Below are positions 1 through 8,551 of a stretch of 64,000 nt of DNA, one piece after another. Position numbers and translations under genes: made by a program. Under the pieces are notes generated by a model. The model was not told the DNA's origin. It saw only the letters and a list, made by a program, of their open reading frames with translations, and ran no database searches. The stretch's first letter is position 1. Every line of letters starts with the position of its first letter. Origin of the DNA: Lachnospiraceae bacterium (GTDB lineage: Bacteria; Bacillota; Clostridia; Lachnospirales; Lachnospiraceae); the NCBI GenBank assembly GCA_017526745.1, contig JAFXQX010000015.1:1-64000 (forward strand), in the 5' to 3' direction.

Positions 1-69
1 AGACAATACCTCCGTCCCCCTGTCTCACTCTCCGTCCCCCCTGTCTCACTTCCGTCCCCCTGTCTCAGT
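1..69. repeat. REP-like repeat cluster, truncated by window edge
   Basis: Three tandem units of the form TCCGTCCCCCTGTCTCA sit here, and the first continues leftwards as AGACAATACC. The same units recur at 49472-49622, where they form a long inverted repeat. The window starts inside the element, so its left arm is not visible. Short GC-rich repeats of this kind between genes are typical of REP sequences mobilised by RAYT (Y1) transposases; no such transposase is in the window. Confidence 0.8.
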
Positions 70-145
70 TTCAAATGTACACTTACACTCGCCTGAAATG
101 TCAAGATACGAGCGTACATATCTTGACATAACCCAAAAACATAAC

Positions 146-174
146 TTGACAAACGCATATGCAGGTGCAACAAT
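146..174 (+). promoter_or_regulatory. Probable promoter of the hexosamine operon
   Basis: TTGACA at 146-151 is followed 17 bases later by AACAAT at 169-174, with a TGC just upstream that makes an extended -10. A second TTGACA lies at 123-128 inside an 8-bp inverted repeat (TCAAGATA at 101-108, TATCTTGA at 119-126). The arrangement suggests a regulated promoter, but the -10 matches consensus at only four of six positions. Confidence 0.45.
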
Positions 175-234
175 GGTTATCGTAGAATATACAATATATT
201 GTGGGTAAGGAGTAATTTCGGAAGGAAAGAGCGC

Positions 235-1800
235 ATGAAGAACTATATTGATGTTCATGAAGCATCTGCCAAATGGGACATGACGGAACGGCGCATCACG
301 ATGCTGTGCCGTGACGGCAAGATCAAAGGAGCGAAAAAGCAGGGAAAGCTCTGGTACATCCCGGAGGGGGCCGCAAAGCCTTTTGACGGAAGAACAAAAG
401 AAGCACACAAAAGCGCACAGAATAAAAGCAGGAAAGGAAGGACTGTTATGGGCAAGTATTTTGGAACTGACGGATTCCGCGGCAAGGCGGGAGAAGTGCT
501 CACTGCAGAGCATGCATTTCTGATCGGACGATTTCTCGGATATTATTACGGCAAGGAACGTCCGGCCAAGATCGTTATAGGAAAGGACACGAGACGTTCT
601 TCATATATGTATGAGAACGCACTGTCGGCAGGTATCACATCCTCCGGCGGAGATTCATATCTTCTGCACGTTACGACGACCCCGTGCGTTTCCTATATAA
701 CAAGGACCGAAGGATTTGACTGCGGCATCATGATCTCGGCCAGCCACAACCCCTTCTACGACAACGGCATCAAGCTTATGAACGGTGACGGCGAGAAGAT
801 GGAAGATGAGGTCCAGGATCTTGTAGAGCAGTTCATAGACGGAAACATCACTGATGTTAAGTGGGCGACCGAAGACAGGATAGGGCGCACGATCGATTTC
901 TATTCCGGACGTAACCGCTACATCGGCTATCTTACAAATATCGCCCCCGTATCATTCGAGAAATGCAAGGTCGCACTCGACTGTGCGAACGGAAGCGCAT
1001 GGATGATCGGCCGTGCCGTGTTTGATGCTCTCGGCGCCAAGGTCAACGTGATGAACGATGCACCCGACGGCGTCAACATCAACTTAAATGCCGGATCCAC
1101 TCATATTGAGGGACTGCAGAAATATGTCCGCGAGAACAAGGTCGATGTCGGGTTCGCATTCGACGGTGATGCCGATAGATGTCTTGCGGTCGATGAGTAC
1201 GGCGATGTTGTAAACGGCGACATGATCATGTACATCTGCGCCAAGTATTTCAAGAGCAAGGGGATGCTCCCGAGCAATACGGTCGTAACCACGGTAATGT
1301 CCAACTTCGGCCTGTACAAGGCATTTGACAATATCGGCATCGACTATGAGAAGACAAAGGTCGGCGACAGATACGTTTATGAGAACATGAAAGAGAATGA
1401 CCATATGATCGGCGGCGAGCAGAGCGGCCATGTCATCTTCAGAAAATATGCCCACACCGGCGACGGACTCGTGACCGCGATCATGCTCATGACCGTGCTC
1501 GTTGAGACACATCTTCCTCTTTCGGTACTCGCATCCGAAGTCAAGATGTATCCTCAGGTGTTAAAGAACGTTGAGGTCGATGACAAGGAAAAGACGCTTG
1601 CGGATCCCGCAGTCAAGAAAGCTGTTGATTCCACGACAGAGTCGCTCGGAAATGATGGAAGAGTTCTTCTTCGCGCATCGGGAACCGAGCCTGTACTCCG
1701 TGTCATGTCGGAAGCCCTCACATACAAGGAATGCGAAAGATGTGTTGACGAGATCATCGATGCGATGAAGGCCTCGGGACATCTCGTTAAGGTAAGGTAA
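235..1800 (+). CDS. glmM: Phosphoglucosamine mutase with N-terminal HTH (excisionase-like) domain
   Basis: GlmM converts glucosamine-6-phosphate to glucosamine-1-phosphate on the way to UDP-GlcNAc and peptidoglycan. From residue 72 the 521-residue product is a complete phosphohexomutase of about 450 residues: GTDGFRG start, SASHNP phosphoserine loop (Ser at 742-744), DGDADR metal loop, GGEQSGH and the C-terminal RASGTEP phosphate loop. Residues 1 to about 60 are extra and resemble the small MerR/excisionase-type winged-helix proteins common in Lachnospiraceae (YIDVHEASAKW, CRDGKIKGAKK, WYIPEGAAKP). ATG 235 has GGAAGGAAAG ahead of it; a TTG further upstream at 199 is less likely. A second in-frame ATG at 448, preceded by AAGGAAGG six bases away, would give plain GlmM, so both a fused and a short form may be made. 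It is first in a hexosamine operon. Confidence 0.93.
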   Translation: MKNYIDVHEASAKWDMTERRITMLCRDGKIKGAKKQGKLWYIPEGAAKPFDGRTKEAHKSAQNKSRKGRTVMGKYFGTDGFRGKAGEVLTAEHAFLIGRFLGYYYGKERPAKIVIGKDTRRSSYMYENALSAGITSSGGDSYLLHVTTTPCVSYITRTEGFDCGIMISASHNPFYDNGIKLMNGDGEKMEDEVQDLVEQFIDGNITDVKWATEDRIGRTIDFYSGRNRYIGYLTNIAPVSFEKCKVALDCANGSAWMIGRAVFDALGAKVNVMNDAPDGVNINLNAGSTHIEGLQKYVRENKVDVGFAFDGDADRCLAVDEYGDVVNGDMIMYICAKYFKSKGMLPSNTVVTTVMSNFGLYKAFDNIGIDYEKTKVGDRYVYENMKENDHMIGGEQSGHVIFRKYAHTGDGLVTAIMLMTVLVETHLPLSVLASEVKMYPQVLKNVEVDDKEKTLADPAVKKAVDSTTESLGNDGRVLLRASGTEPVLRVMSEALTYKECERCVDEIIDAMKASGHLVKVR

Positions 1801-1856
1801 GCTAGGCGGATTATGCCGTCAATGGTTTTATAACGAAACCGGAAAGGGAGAAAATC

Positions 1857-2522
1857 ATGGACTGTAAAGTTAGTGATCTGTATGACCTGTCACATTCGCT
1901 GGCAGGGGACTATCTCAAGGGATTTACGTATCCCTGGGAAGCACTCGAAGGCATCAAGGAACTGATCCTTAAGATCGGCGCAACACTTCCCGCGGATGAG
2001 TACGATCATCCCGAGGAGGATGTTTGGATCGCAAAGGATGCAAAGAGATATCCGAACAACTACATCGGCGGACCGTGCATCATCGGACACGGCACCGAGA
2101 TAAGGCCCGGAGCCTTCGTAAGAGGTTCGGCGCTTGTCGGTGACAATTGCGTTGTCGGAAACTCCACGGAGCTTAAGAACGTGATACTCTTTGATAACGT
2201 TCAGGTTCCCCACTATAACTATGTCGGCGATTCGATACTCGGATACAAGGCGCATATGGGAGCGGGTTCTATCACGAGTAACGTCAAGTCCGACAAGAAG
2301 CTCGTCGTTATCAAATCGGAAGACGAGAAGATCGAGACCGGACGCAAGAAGGTCGGCGCGATGCTGGGCGACAGGGTAGAGGTCGGATGCAACAGCGTCC
2401 TGAATCCCGGAACGGTAATAGGCCGTGACAGCAATGTCTATCCGGTATCATGCGTACGCGGAGTTGTTCCCGCAAACTCGATCTACAAGGAAGCCAAGAA
2501 GATCGTGATCAAACAGAACTGA
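1857..2522 (+). CDS. Stand-alone GlmU-type left-handed beta-helix acyltransferase
   Basis: The 221-residue protein is built of hexapeptide repeats (IGGPCIIGHG, IRPGAFVRG, VGDNCVVGN, MGAGSITSN, VIGRDSNVYP) and matches the acetyltransferase half of GlmU, including the NYVGDS...GAG block. The N-terminal uridylyltransferase domain of bifunctional GlmU (about 450 residues) is absent; instead there is a short helical lead of about 50 residues. Between glmM and nagB/glmS it probably acetylates glucosamine-1-phosphate to GlcNAc-1-phosphate, leaving uridylylation to an enzyme elsewhere. That substrate is inferred from context; another sugar or nucleotide-sugar is possible. The RBS GAAAGGGAG sits just before ATG 1857. 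Confidence 0.75.
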   Translation: MDCKVSDLYDLSHSLAGDYLKGFTYPWEALEGIKELILKIGATLPADEYDHPEEDVWIAKDAKRYPNNYIGGPCIIGHGTEIRPGAFVRGSALVGDNCVVGNSTELKNVILFDNVQVPHYNYVGDSILGYKAHMGAGSITSNVKSDKKLVVIKSEDEKIETGRKKVGAMLGDRVEVGCNSVLNPGTVIGRDSNVYPVSCVRGVVPANSIYKEAKKIVIKQN

Positions 2523-2525
2523 TCG

Positions 2526-2590
2526 TAAGAGTAACGGTCAGGATATAAGAGAGTAACATTCGGAAAAGAAAGAGTAACAAGAGTAACGTT
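2526..2590. repeat. Four GAGTAAC repeats ahead of nagB
   Basis: The 88-base gap holds four copies of GAGTAAC (near 2529, 2553, 2573 and 2581), three of them extended as GTAACGGTC, GTAACATTC and GTAACGTTC. Such direct repeats could be regulator binding sites or simple local duplications. No convincing promoter hexamers accompany them. Confidence 0.45.
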
Positions 2591-2610
2591 CAAATATGGG
2601 AGGAAGCAAC

Positions 2611-3345
2611 ATGAAGGTGATAGTAGCAAAAGATTATGAAGACGGTGCAAAGAAGGCAGCTGATTTTATCGATAAGCTGGTCCGCGAAAATCCTACATGC
2701 ACACTGGGACTGGCAACCGGTTCCAGTCCTGTCGGCATGTACAAAGAGCTTGCAAGAAGATGTAAGGAAGAGGGCCTTGATTTTTCAAAGGTTCATTCGG
2801 TAAACCTTGACGAGTATGTCGGCCTTGAGCCTACACATCCCCAGAGCTACAGATATTTTATGGATGACAATCTGTTCAACCATATCAATATCGACAAGGC
2901 AAACACTTATGTTGCAAAGGGAGTAGGCGATGTTGAGGCAAACCTCAAGGAGTTCAATGACATCCTTGATAAGACTGATATCGATCTGCAGGTTCTCGGA
3001 GTAGGTCCCGACGGACATCTCGGATTCAACGAGCCCGGCGCAACACTCTACGAGAAGGCTCACAAGGAGACTCTCGAGGATTCGACTATCGATGCCAACA
3101 CGAGATTTTTCGCAAACCGCGACGAGGTTCCCCGTTATGCCGTAACGATGGGAATGGGTTCTATCATGAAGGCCAAGACACTTCTTATGATCATCAATGG
3201 GAACAAGCAGGAAGCTGCAAGAAAGCTCCTTCTCGAAGACAAGATCGATCCGATGTGTCCCGCAACATTCATGAGACTTCATCGCGATGCGATCGTCGTG
3301 ATCGAAAAATCACTTGCCGACGAGATCGGCTACAAAGAGTCCTGA
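2611..3345 (+). CDS. nagB: Glucosamine-6-phosphate deaminase
   Basis: NagB interconverts glucosamine-6-phosphate with fructose-6-phosphate and ammonia. The 244-residue product has the family landmarks: LGLATGSSPVGMY near residue 36 (phosphate loop), VNLDEYVGL, GVGPDGHLGFNEPG around the active-site Asp/His, and ALLMIING-like strand TLLMIINGN. Start ATG 2611 is chosen because GGGAGG lies eight bases upstream; ATG 2596 would overlap that RBS. NagB runs opposite to GlmS, encoded 34 bases downstream, so together the two genes set the flux between glycolysis and amino sugars. Confidence 0.95.
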   Translation: MKVIVAKDYEDGAKKAADFIDKLVRENPTCTLGLATGSSPVGMYKELARRCKEEGLDFSKVHSVNLDEYVGLEPTHPQSYRYFMDDNLFNHINIDKANTYVAKGVGDVEANLKEFNDILDKTDIDLQVLGVGPDGHLGFNEPGATLYEKAHKETLEDSTIDANTRFFANRDEVPRYAVTMGMGSIMKAKTLLMIINGNKQEAARKLLLEDKIDPMCPATFMRLHRDAIVVIEKSLADEIGYKES

Positions 3346-3379
3346 CCACCGTCACAAGGATGTATCAGAGGAGAAAATC

Positions 3380-5254
3380 ATGTGCGGAATAGTTGGTTAC
3401 GTAGGAGATGCGCAGGCAGCTCCGGTGCTGCTTGGCGGCCTTGCAAAACTTGAATACAGAGGATATGACTCTGCCGGACTGGCGGTAAGGGACGGTGATA
3501 ATCCGGCCGTTGTCGTCAAGACGACCGGCAAGCTCAATAACCTTGTTGAAAAGACCGATGAGGGAAGAGCACTTCCCGGAACGTGCGGCATAGGCCACAC
3601 AAGATGGGCCACACACGGTGCACCGAGCCAGACCAATGCGCATCCGCATGTTTCGGGCAACTGCACCAACTCCGGATCCGGAGTGGTCGAGTCCGAAGTC
3701 GTCGGCGTTCACAACGGGATCGTAGAGAATTACCAGGAACTCAAGGCCAAGATGGAACGTCACGACTACCGTTTCTATTCCGAAACAGACACCGAAGTTC
3801 TGATCAAACTCGTTGATTATTACTACAAGAAATACAAGATGGGTCCCATCGATGCGCTTGCCAAGACGATCGTCAGAGTGCGCGGTTCCTATGCGCTCGC
3901 AGTCATGTTCTCCGACCATCCGGGTAAGATATTTGTTGCGAGAAAAGAATCCCCTATGATCATCGGAGTGAACAAAAACGAATCGTTTATCGCATCGGAC
4001 GTTCCGGCGATATTGTCGCATACGAGGAGCGTTTACTATATCGGAAACCTTGAGATGGCCGAGATCTCGGCAGGCGATGTGACCTTCTACAACCTTGATG
4101 GTGACGTGATCGAAAAAGAGATCACCGAGGTCGAGTGGGATGCCGAGGCTGCCGAAAAGGGCGGATATGAACACTTCATGATCAAGGAGATCCACGAGCA
4201 GCCCAAAGTTGTCCTTGATACGCTTCACAAATACATTAAGGAGACAGATGAGAAGAAGTTCATCGATCTGTCCGAATCGGAACTGACCGATGAGATGATA
4301 AAGGATTTTTCGTCCGTATACATCGTTGCCTGCGGAAGCGCATGGCACGTCGGCATGGAGGCCCAGTACGTGCTCGAGGAGATGAGCGACATCCCGGTAA
4401 GGGTGGAGCTGGCATCGGAATTCCGCTACCGCAAAAATCGTCTGATCAAGGATTCGCTCGTCATCATAATATCCCAGTCGGGCGAGACAGCCGACTCTCT
4501 TGCGGCACTTCGGATGGCCAAGGAAAAAGGCGTTAAAACGCTGGCCATCGTAAATGTGCTCGACTCTTCCATAGCGCGCGAGGCCGACCACTGCCTGTAT
4601 ACGCTCGCGGGTCCCGAGATATCTGTTGCAACAACGAAGGCATACAGCTGCCAGCTTGTCGTGATGTTCATGATCGCGCTGAAGTTTGCAAAGACACGCG
4701 GATGCCTTGAAGATTACGATGAGTATATCACGGAGCTTCTGTCGATACCCGACAAGATGACAAAGGTGCTCGATGACAAGGAGAGGATCCAGTGGTTCGC
4801 ATCCAAGTATTCGAACGCAAGGGACATCTTCTTCATCGGACGAGGCATAGATTATGCCGTATGTCTTGAAGGGTCGCTCAAAATGAAAGAGATCAGCTAC
4901 ATTCATTCGGAAGCATATGCTGCCGGGGAGATGAAGCACGGCACGATATCGCTCATCGAAGACGGGACACTTGTCATCGGTGCGCTCACGCAGACAGACC
5001 TGTATGAGAAGACCCTGTCGAACATGATGGAGTGCAAGAGCCGCGGCGCATATCTGATGGGACTGACCTCATACGGAAAATATGATGTGGAGGATTCCGT
5101 GAACTTTGCCGTGTATGTTCCGAAGGTCGACGAGCACTTTATCGGAAGCCTGGCGATAATACCTCTGCAGCTGCTCGGATACTACCTCAGTGTCTCGAAG
5201 GGACTGGATGTGGACAAGCCCCGTAACCTTGCCAAATCCGTGACCGTGGAGTAA
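3380..5254 (+). CDS. glmS: Glutamine--fructose-6-phosphate aminotransferase (isomerizing)
   Basis: GlmS makes glucosamine-6-phosphate from fructose-6-phosphate and glutamine, the committed step of hexosamine synthesis. The 624-residue protein begins MCGIVGYVG, so Cys2 becomes the N-terminal nucleophile of the glutaminase domain (with RWATHG and the HNGIVENY loop). Two SIS sugar-isomerase domains follow (CGSAWH, SQSGETADS, ATTKAYSCQ; later GRGIDY, EAYAAGEMKHG). The protein ends LAKSVTVE, the usual C-terminal tail. ATG 3380 follows GAGGAG. Only 34 bases separate it from nagB, too few for a glmS ribozyme. Control is therefore likely at the operon or the enzyme level. Confidence 0.97.
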   Translation: MCGIVGYVGDAQAAPVLLGGLAKLEYRGYDSAGLAVRDGDNPAVVVKTTGKLNNLVEKTDEGRALPGTCGIGHTRWATHGAPSQTNAHPHVSGNCTNSGSGVVESEVVGVHNGIVENYQELKAKMERHDYRFYSETDTEVLIKLVDYYYKKYKMGPIDALAKTIVRVRGSYALAVMFSDHPGKIFVARKESPMIIGVNKNESFIASDVPAILSHTRSVYYIGNLEMAEISAGDVTFYNLDGDVIEKEITEVEWDAEAAEKGGYEHFMIKEIHEQPKVVLDTLHKYIKETDEKKFIDLSESELTDEMIKDFSSVYIVACGSAWHVGMEAQYVLEEMSDIPVRVELASEFRYRKNRLIKDSLVIIISQSGETADSLAALRMAKEKGVKTLAIVNVLDSSIAREADHCLYTLAGPEISVATTKAYSCQLVVMFMIALKFAKTRGCLEDYDEYITELLSIPDKMTKVLDDKERIQWFASKYSNARDIFFIGRGIDYAVCLEGSLKMKEISYIHSEAYAAGEMKHGTISLIEDGTLVIGALTQTDLYEKTLSNMMECKSRGAYLMGLTSYGKYDVEDSVNFAVYVPKVDEHFIGSLAIIPLQLLGYYLSVSKGLDVDKPRNLAKSVTVE

Positions 5255-5351
5255 AATATGTCGTGATCGCAAAGCGGTCATGACGTGGCGACGCTGGCCC
5301 GACGAAGTCAGGGTCAGTGTTGTTTGTTGGCAAGAGAAAGAGTGGATAAAT

Positions 5352-6221
5352 ATGCAAGAATTCAAGCCGGTAAAAGAGGGAAAGGTCCGCAGCATCTACG
5401 ACATCGGTGACAATCTCGTCATCGTTGCGACCGACAGGATCAGCTGCTTTGACGTTATACTCGATAATGTGATCACCGACAAGGGCAGGGTCCTGACCCA
5501 GATGTCAAGATTCTGGTTCGATTATACGAAGGACATCGTCCCCAATCATATGATCTCAACGGATGTGAACGATATGCCCGAGTTCTTCCGTACGAAGGAA
5601 TTTGAAGGACGAAGCATGCTCGTAAAAAAGCTGTCGATGATCCCCGTCGAGTGTATCGTAAGAGGATACATCACAGGTACCGCATGGAAAGAATACAAAG
5701 AAAAAGGGACCGTCTGCAACACGAAGGTGGCAGAGGGTCTTGTTGAATCCGAAAAGTTTCCCGAAGCGATCTTCACACCCTCGACCAAGGCCGAGATAGG
5801 CGATCATGATGAGAACATTTCATATGAACGCTGCATAGAGTACCTTGAGGAAAGATACCCCGGCAGGGGCGCAGAGTATGCCGCAAAGATCCGCGACTGC
5901 TCGCTTGCCATATACAATAAGTGTGCCGACTATGCAAATGAGCGCGGCATAATAATCGCGGATACAAAGTTTGAGTTCGGACTCGATGATGAAGGAAACG
6001 TGGTCCTTGGTGACGAGGTCTTAACACCCGATTCATCAAGGTTCTGGGACAAGTCGCAGTACGAGCCCGGAAGAGGACAGTTTTCTTTTGACAAGCAGTT
6101 TGCAAGAGACTGGCTGACAGATCATCCGGGTCATTCATGGAAGCTTCCCGAAGACGTTACAAAGGGAACGATAGAAAAATATCTTACAGGATACAAAATG
6201 CTTACAGGGAGAGATCTATGA
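5352..6221 (+). CDS. purC: Phosphoribosylaminoimidazole-succinocarboxamide synthase
   Basis: PurC (SAICAR synthetase) joins CAIR and aspartate with ATP in purine synthesis. The 289-residue length and motifs fit: GKVRSIYD near the start, DRISCFDVIL, VKKLSMIPVECIVRGYITG, DTKFEFGLD, and LTPDSSRFW. A weak RBS (GAGAAAGAG) precedes ATG 5352. The preceding 97-base gap contains a small hairpin (TGATCGC, AAA, GCGGTCA) but no riboswitch I recognise. The stop overlaps the purB start by four bases (ATGA), so purC and purB are translationally coupled. Confidence 0.96.
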   Translation: MQEFKPVKEGKVRSIYDIGDNLVIVATDRISCFDVILDNVITDKGRVLTQMSRFWFDYTKDIVPNHMISTDVNDMPEFFRTKEFEGRSMLVKKLSMIPVECIVRGYITGTAWKEYKEKGTVCNTKVAEGLVESEKFPEAIFTPSTKAEIGDHDENISYERCIEYLEERYPGRGAEYAAKIRDCSLAIYNKCADYANERGIIIADTKFEFGLDDEGNVVLGDEVLTPDSSRFWDKSQYEPGRGQFSFDKQFARDWLTDHPGHSWKLPEDVTKGTIEKYLTGYKMLTGRDL

Positions 6222-7669
6222 GCACCGATTCCTATATAAGCCCGCTTTCCGAGCGCTATTCATCAAAGGAGATGCAGCACATCTTTTCCCAGGACATGAA
6301 GTTTACGACCTGGAGAAGACTGTGGATTGCACTAGCCGAGACCGAAAAGGAACTCGGTCTTTCGTCAAACGGCAGACCTGTCATCACCGACGAGATGATC
6401 GAAGAGATGAAGGCGCATGTCGATGACATCAATTATGATGTCGCAAAAGAGCGCGAAAAGCAGGTAAGACACGATGTGATGAGCCATGTATATGCATACG
6501 GAGTGCAGTGCCCGAAGGCAGCGGGCATCATACACCTCGGTGCCACAAGCTGCTATGTGGGTGATAACACGGACATCATAATAATGCGCGAAGGCCTGCG
6601 TCTTGTTAAGAAAAAGCTTGTGAACGTCATCTGCATACTCGCTGATTTTGCGAAGAAGTACAAAGATGTCCCGACACTTGCGTTCACGCATTTCCAGCCC
6701 GCACAGCCGACTACTGTCGGAAAGAGGGCAACACTTTGGATCAATGAGTTCATGATCGATCTTGAGGATATCGACTATGTTACGGGAACGCTCAAGCTCC
6801 TCGGATGCAAGGGCACGACCGGAACACAGGCGTCATTCAAGGAACTGTTTGATAACGATAAGGAAAAGCTCGATAAGATAGACGGCATGATCGCTGCAAA
6901 GATGGGATTTGATTCCTGCTATCCGGTCAGCGGCCAGACATATTCGAGAAAGATCGATACAAGGGTGCTTAATGTCCTTGCCGGCATTGCGGCCAGCGCA
7001 CATAAGATGTCAAATGACATAAGGCTTCTGCAGCACCTCAAGGAAGTGGAAGAGCCCTTCGAAAAAAATCAGATCGGATCGAGTGCGATGGCATACAAGC
7101 GCAATCCGATGAGATCGGAGAGGATAGCTTCGCTTTCGAGATACGTAATGATCGATGCGCTCAATCCCGCGATCACTTCCGCAACACAGTGGTTTGAAAG
7201 AACGCTTGACGATTCCGCGAACAAGAGGCTTTCGGTCGCCGAAGGATTTCTTGCGCTTGACGGCATACTCGATCTTTGCATCAATGTCACTAACGGACTC
7301 GTTGTAAACGAAAAGGTCATAGAGCGTCATATCCGGTCCGAACTTCCCTTCATGGTCACCGAGAACATCATGATGGATGCGGTAAAGGCCGGCGGCAACA
7401 GACAGCAGCTTCATGAATCCATCAGACAGCTGTCCATGGAGGCGGGCGCTCATGTCAAACGTGACGGAGCCGATAATGACCTTCTTGACCTGATAGCCGC
7501 ATCGGATGATTTTAACCTTTCCCGCGAAGAACTTGAATCATACATGGTACCCGCCGATTATACGGGAAGAAGCGCTGAGCAGGTGGAGGATTATCTTGCC
7601 GGCCATGTCGCACCGGTTCTTGAGGAAAATAAAGAGCTTCTCGGCGTAGAAGCGGATATCAGAGTCTGA
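6218..7669 (+). CDS. purB: Adenylosuccinate lyase
   Basis: PurB removes fumarate from SAICAR and from adenylosuccinate, serving both IMP and AMP synthesis. The 483-residue product shows the fumarase/aspartase-fold motifs: HDVMSHVYAYG, HLGATSCYVGDN, THFQPAQPTTVGKR, and the signature loop GSSAMAYKRNPMRSE. Its size and sequence resemble the longer, eukaryote-like PurB found in many Clostridia. Only eight bases separate its stop from atpB, so transcription from the purine genes may run into the ATP synthase operon. Confidence 0.96.
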   Translation: MSTDSYISPLSERYSSKEMQHIFSQDMKFTTWRRLWIALAETEKELGLSSNGRPVITDEMIEEMKAHVDDINYDVAKEREKQVRHDVMSHVYAYGVQCPKAAGIIHLGATSCYVGDNTDIIIMREGLRLVKKKLVNVICILADFAKKYKDVPTLAFTHFQPAQPTTVGKRATLWINEFMIDLEDIDYVTGTLKLLGCKGTTGTQASFKELFDNDKEKLDKIDGMIAAKMGFDSCYPVSGQTYSRKIDTRVLNVLAGIAASAHKMSNDIRLLQHLKEVEEPFEKNQIGSSAMAYKRNPMRSERIASLSRYVMIDALNPAITSATQWFERTLDDSANKRLSVAEGFLALDGILDLCINVTNGLVVNEKVIERHIRSELPFMVTENIMMDAVKAGGNRQQLHESIRQLSMEAGAHVKRDGADNDLLDLIAASDDFNLSREELESYMVPADYTGRSAEQVEDYLAGHVAPVLEENKELLGVEADIRV

Positions 7670-7677
7670 GGAACGTA

Positions 7678-8502
7678 ATGGATAAAAAGAAAAGAACGCG
7701 TTTTCTTATCGTGATCGCCATAATACTTGCCGCACTTCTTGTGGGGGTATTTCTTACGGCTGATCCGCTAAAAGAAGAAGAGCCGATAAGGATCGTCATG
7801 AAGGATGCGGTGCTCCATGAAGAGGCGCAGGTAAACTTCCTCGGGATCCGCCCCGTCAACCCGGCAGTCATATCGGCGTATACGGTCACGGCGATCATAT
7901 TCGTTTTCGCTCTGTTTACAAGGCTGTTTGTGATCCCGAAGTTTAAGCACAACCCGGGAAGGTTCCAGTTGCTTTGCGAGCAGGCGGTCGGACTGTTTGA
8001 CGGCCTTGCCACATCCAACAGCCCGCACAGGCACAACTTTCTCGGAGCATATGTATTTACCGCGGGTACTTATATCTTCATCGGAACGATGTTTGAACTT
8101 CTCGGCGTGATGGCTCCCACAACCGCCGGAGGCCACATAGCGCTTCCCGCGCCTCTTGCCGATATAAACGGCGCGATCTCGATGGGCGTGTTCTCGTACT
8201 GCGTGATACTCTCCGGGGGGATAGCGGGCAATAAGGTAAAAGGCGTTCTTAATACCCTGAAGGATTTCTCACTTCCGATATCAATGAGCTTCCGTCTGTT
8301 CGGTGCGCTGCTTTCCGGTGCACTCGTCACGGAGCTCGTTTATTACTATATAACCACCAGTTTTGTGATCCCCGTGTTTGTTGCCGTTATGTTCACGATG
8401 CTCCATGCGCTCATCCAGGCGTATGTGCTGACGATGCTGACGGCTCTTTTCTATGGGGAAGTTTCCGAGACGCATACTGAGGCATCGTCGGAAGAACAGT
8501 GA
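7678..8502 (+). CDS. atpB: F1Fo ATP synthase subunit a
   Basis: Subunit a forms the two half-channels of the membrane Fo motor next to the c-ring. The 274-residue protein has a first membrane segment at residues 8-27, a further five or so segments, and the key stretch MSFRLFGALLSGAL, where Arg206 is the conserved arginine facing the c-ring carboxylate. It opens the operon atpB-E-F-A-G-D-C. No atpI precedes it; the gene upstream is purB. Gln/Ala-rich C-terminal helix (HALIQAYVLTMLTALFYGE) is typical of the family. Confidence 0.95.
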   Translation: MDKKKRTRFLIVIAIILAALLVGVFLTADPLKEEEPIRIVMKDAVLHEEAQVNFLGIRPVNPAVISAYTVTAIIFVFALFTRLFVIPKFKHNPGRFQLLCEQAVGLFDGLATSNSPHRHNFLGAYVFTAGTYIFIGTMFELLGVMAPTTAGGHIALPAPLADINGAISMGVFSYCVILSGGIAGNKVKGVLNTLKDFSLPISMSFRLFGALLSGALVTELVYYYITTSFVIPVFVAVMFTMLHALIQAYVLTMLTALFYGEVSETHTEASSEEQ

Positions 8503-8551
8503 GATAAAAAATACGACAGGAGAAAATATAATGACTAACGGAGGTAATGTT

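Noticed and set aside
199-234. TTG at 199 as the start of the HTH-GlmM gene
   Set aside because: It would place the good RBS (GGAAGGAAAG) inside the coding region; ATG 235 fits better.
3346-3379. A glmS ribozyme ahead of glmS
   Set aside because: Only 34 bases separate nagB from glmS, far too short for the ribozyme, and no core sequence is present.
3365-4939. Long open frame on the minus strand opposite glmS (about 520 codons)
   Set aside because: It lies wholly across glmS, has an amino-acid make-up unlike a real protein and no RBS; it results from codon bias of the sense gene.
5255-5351. A purine (or PRPP-type) riboswitch ahead of purC
   Set aside because: The 97-base gap has only a 7-bp hairpin; the conserved loops of purine riboswitches are not seen.
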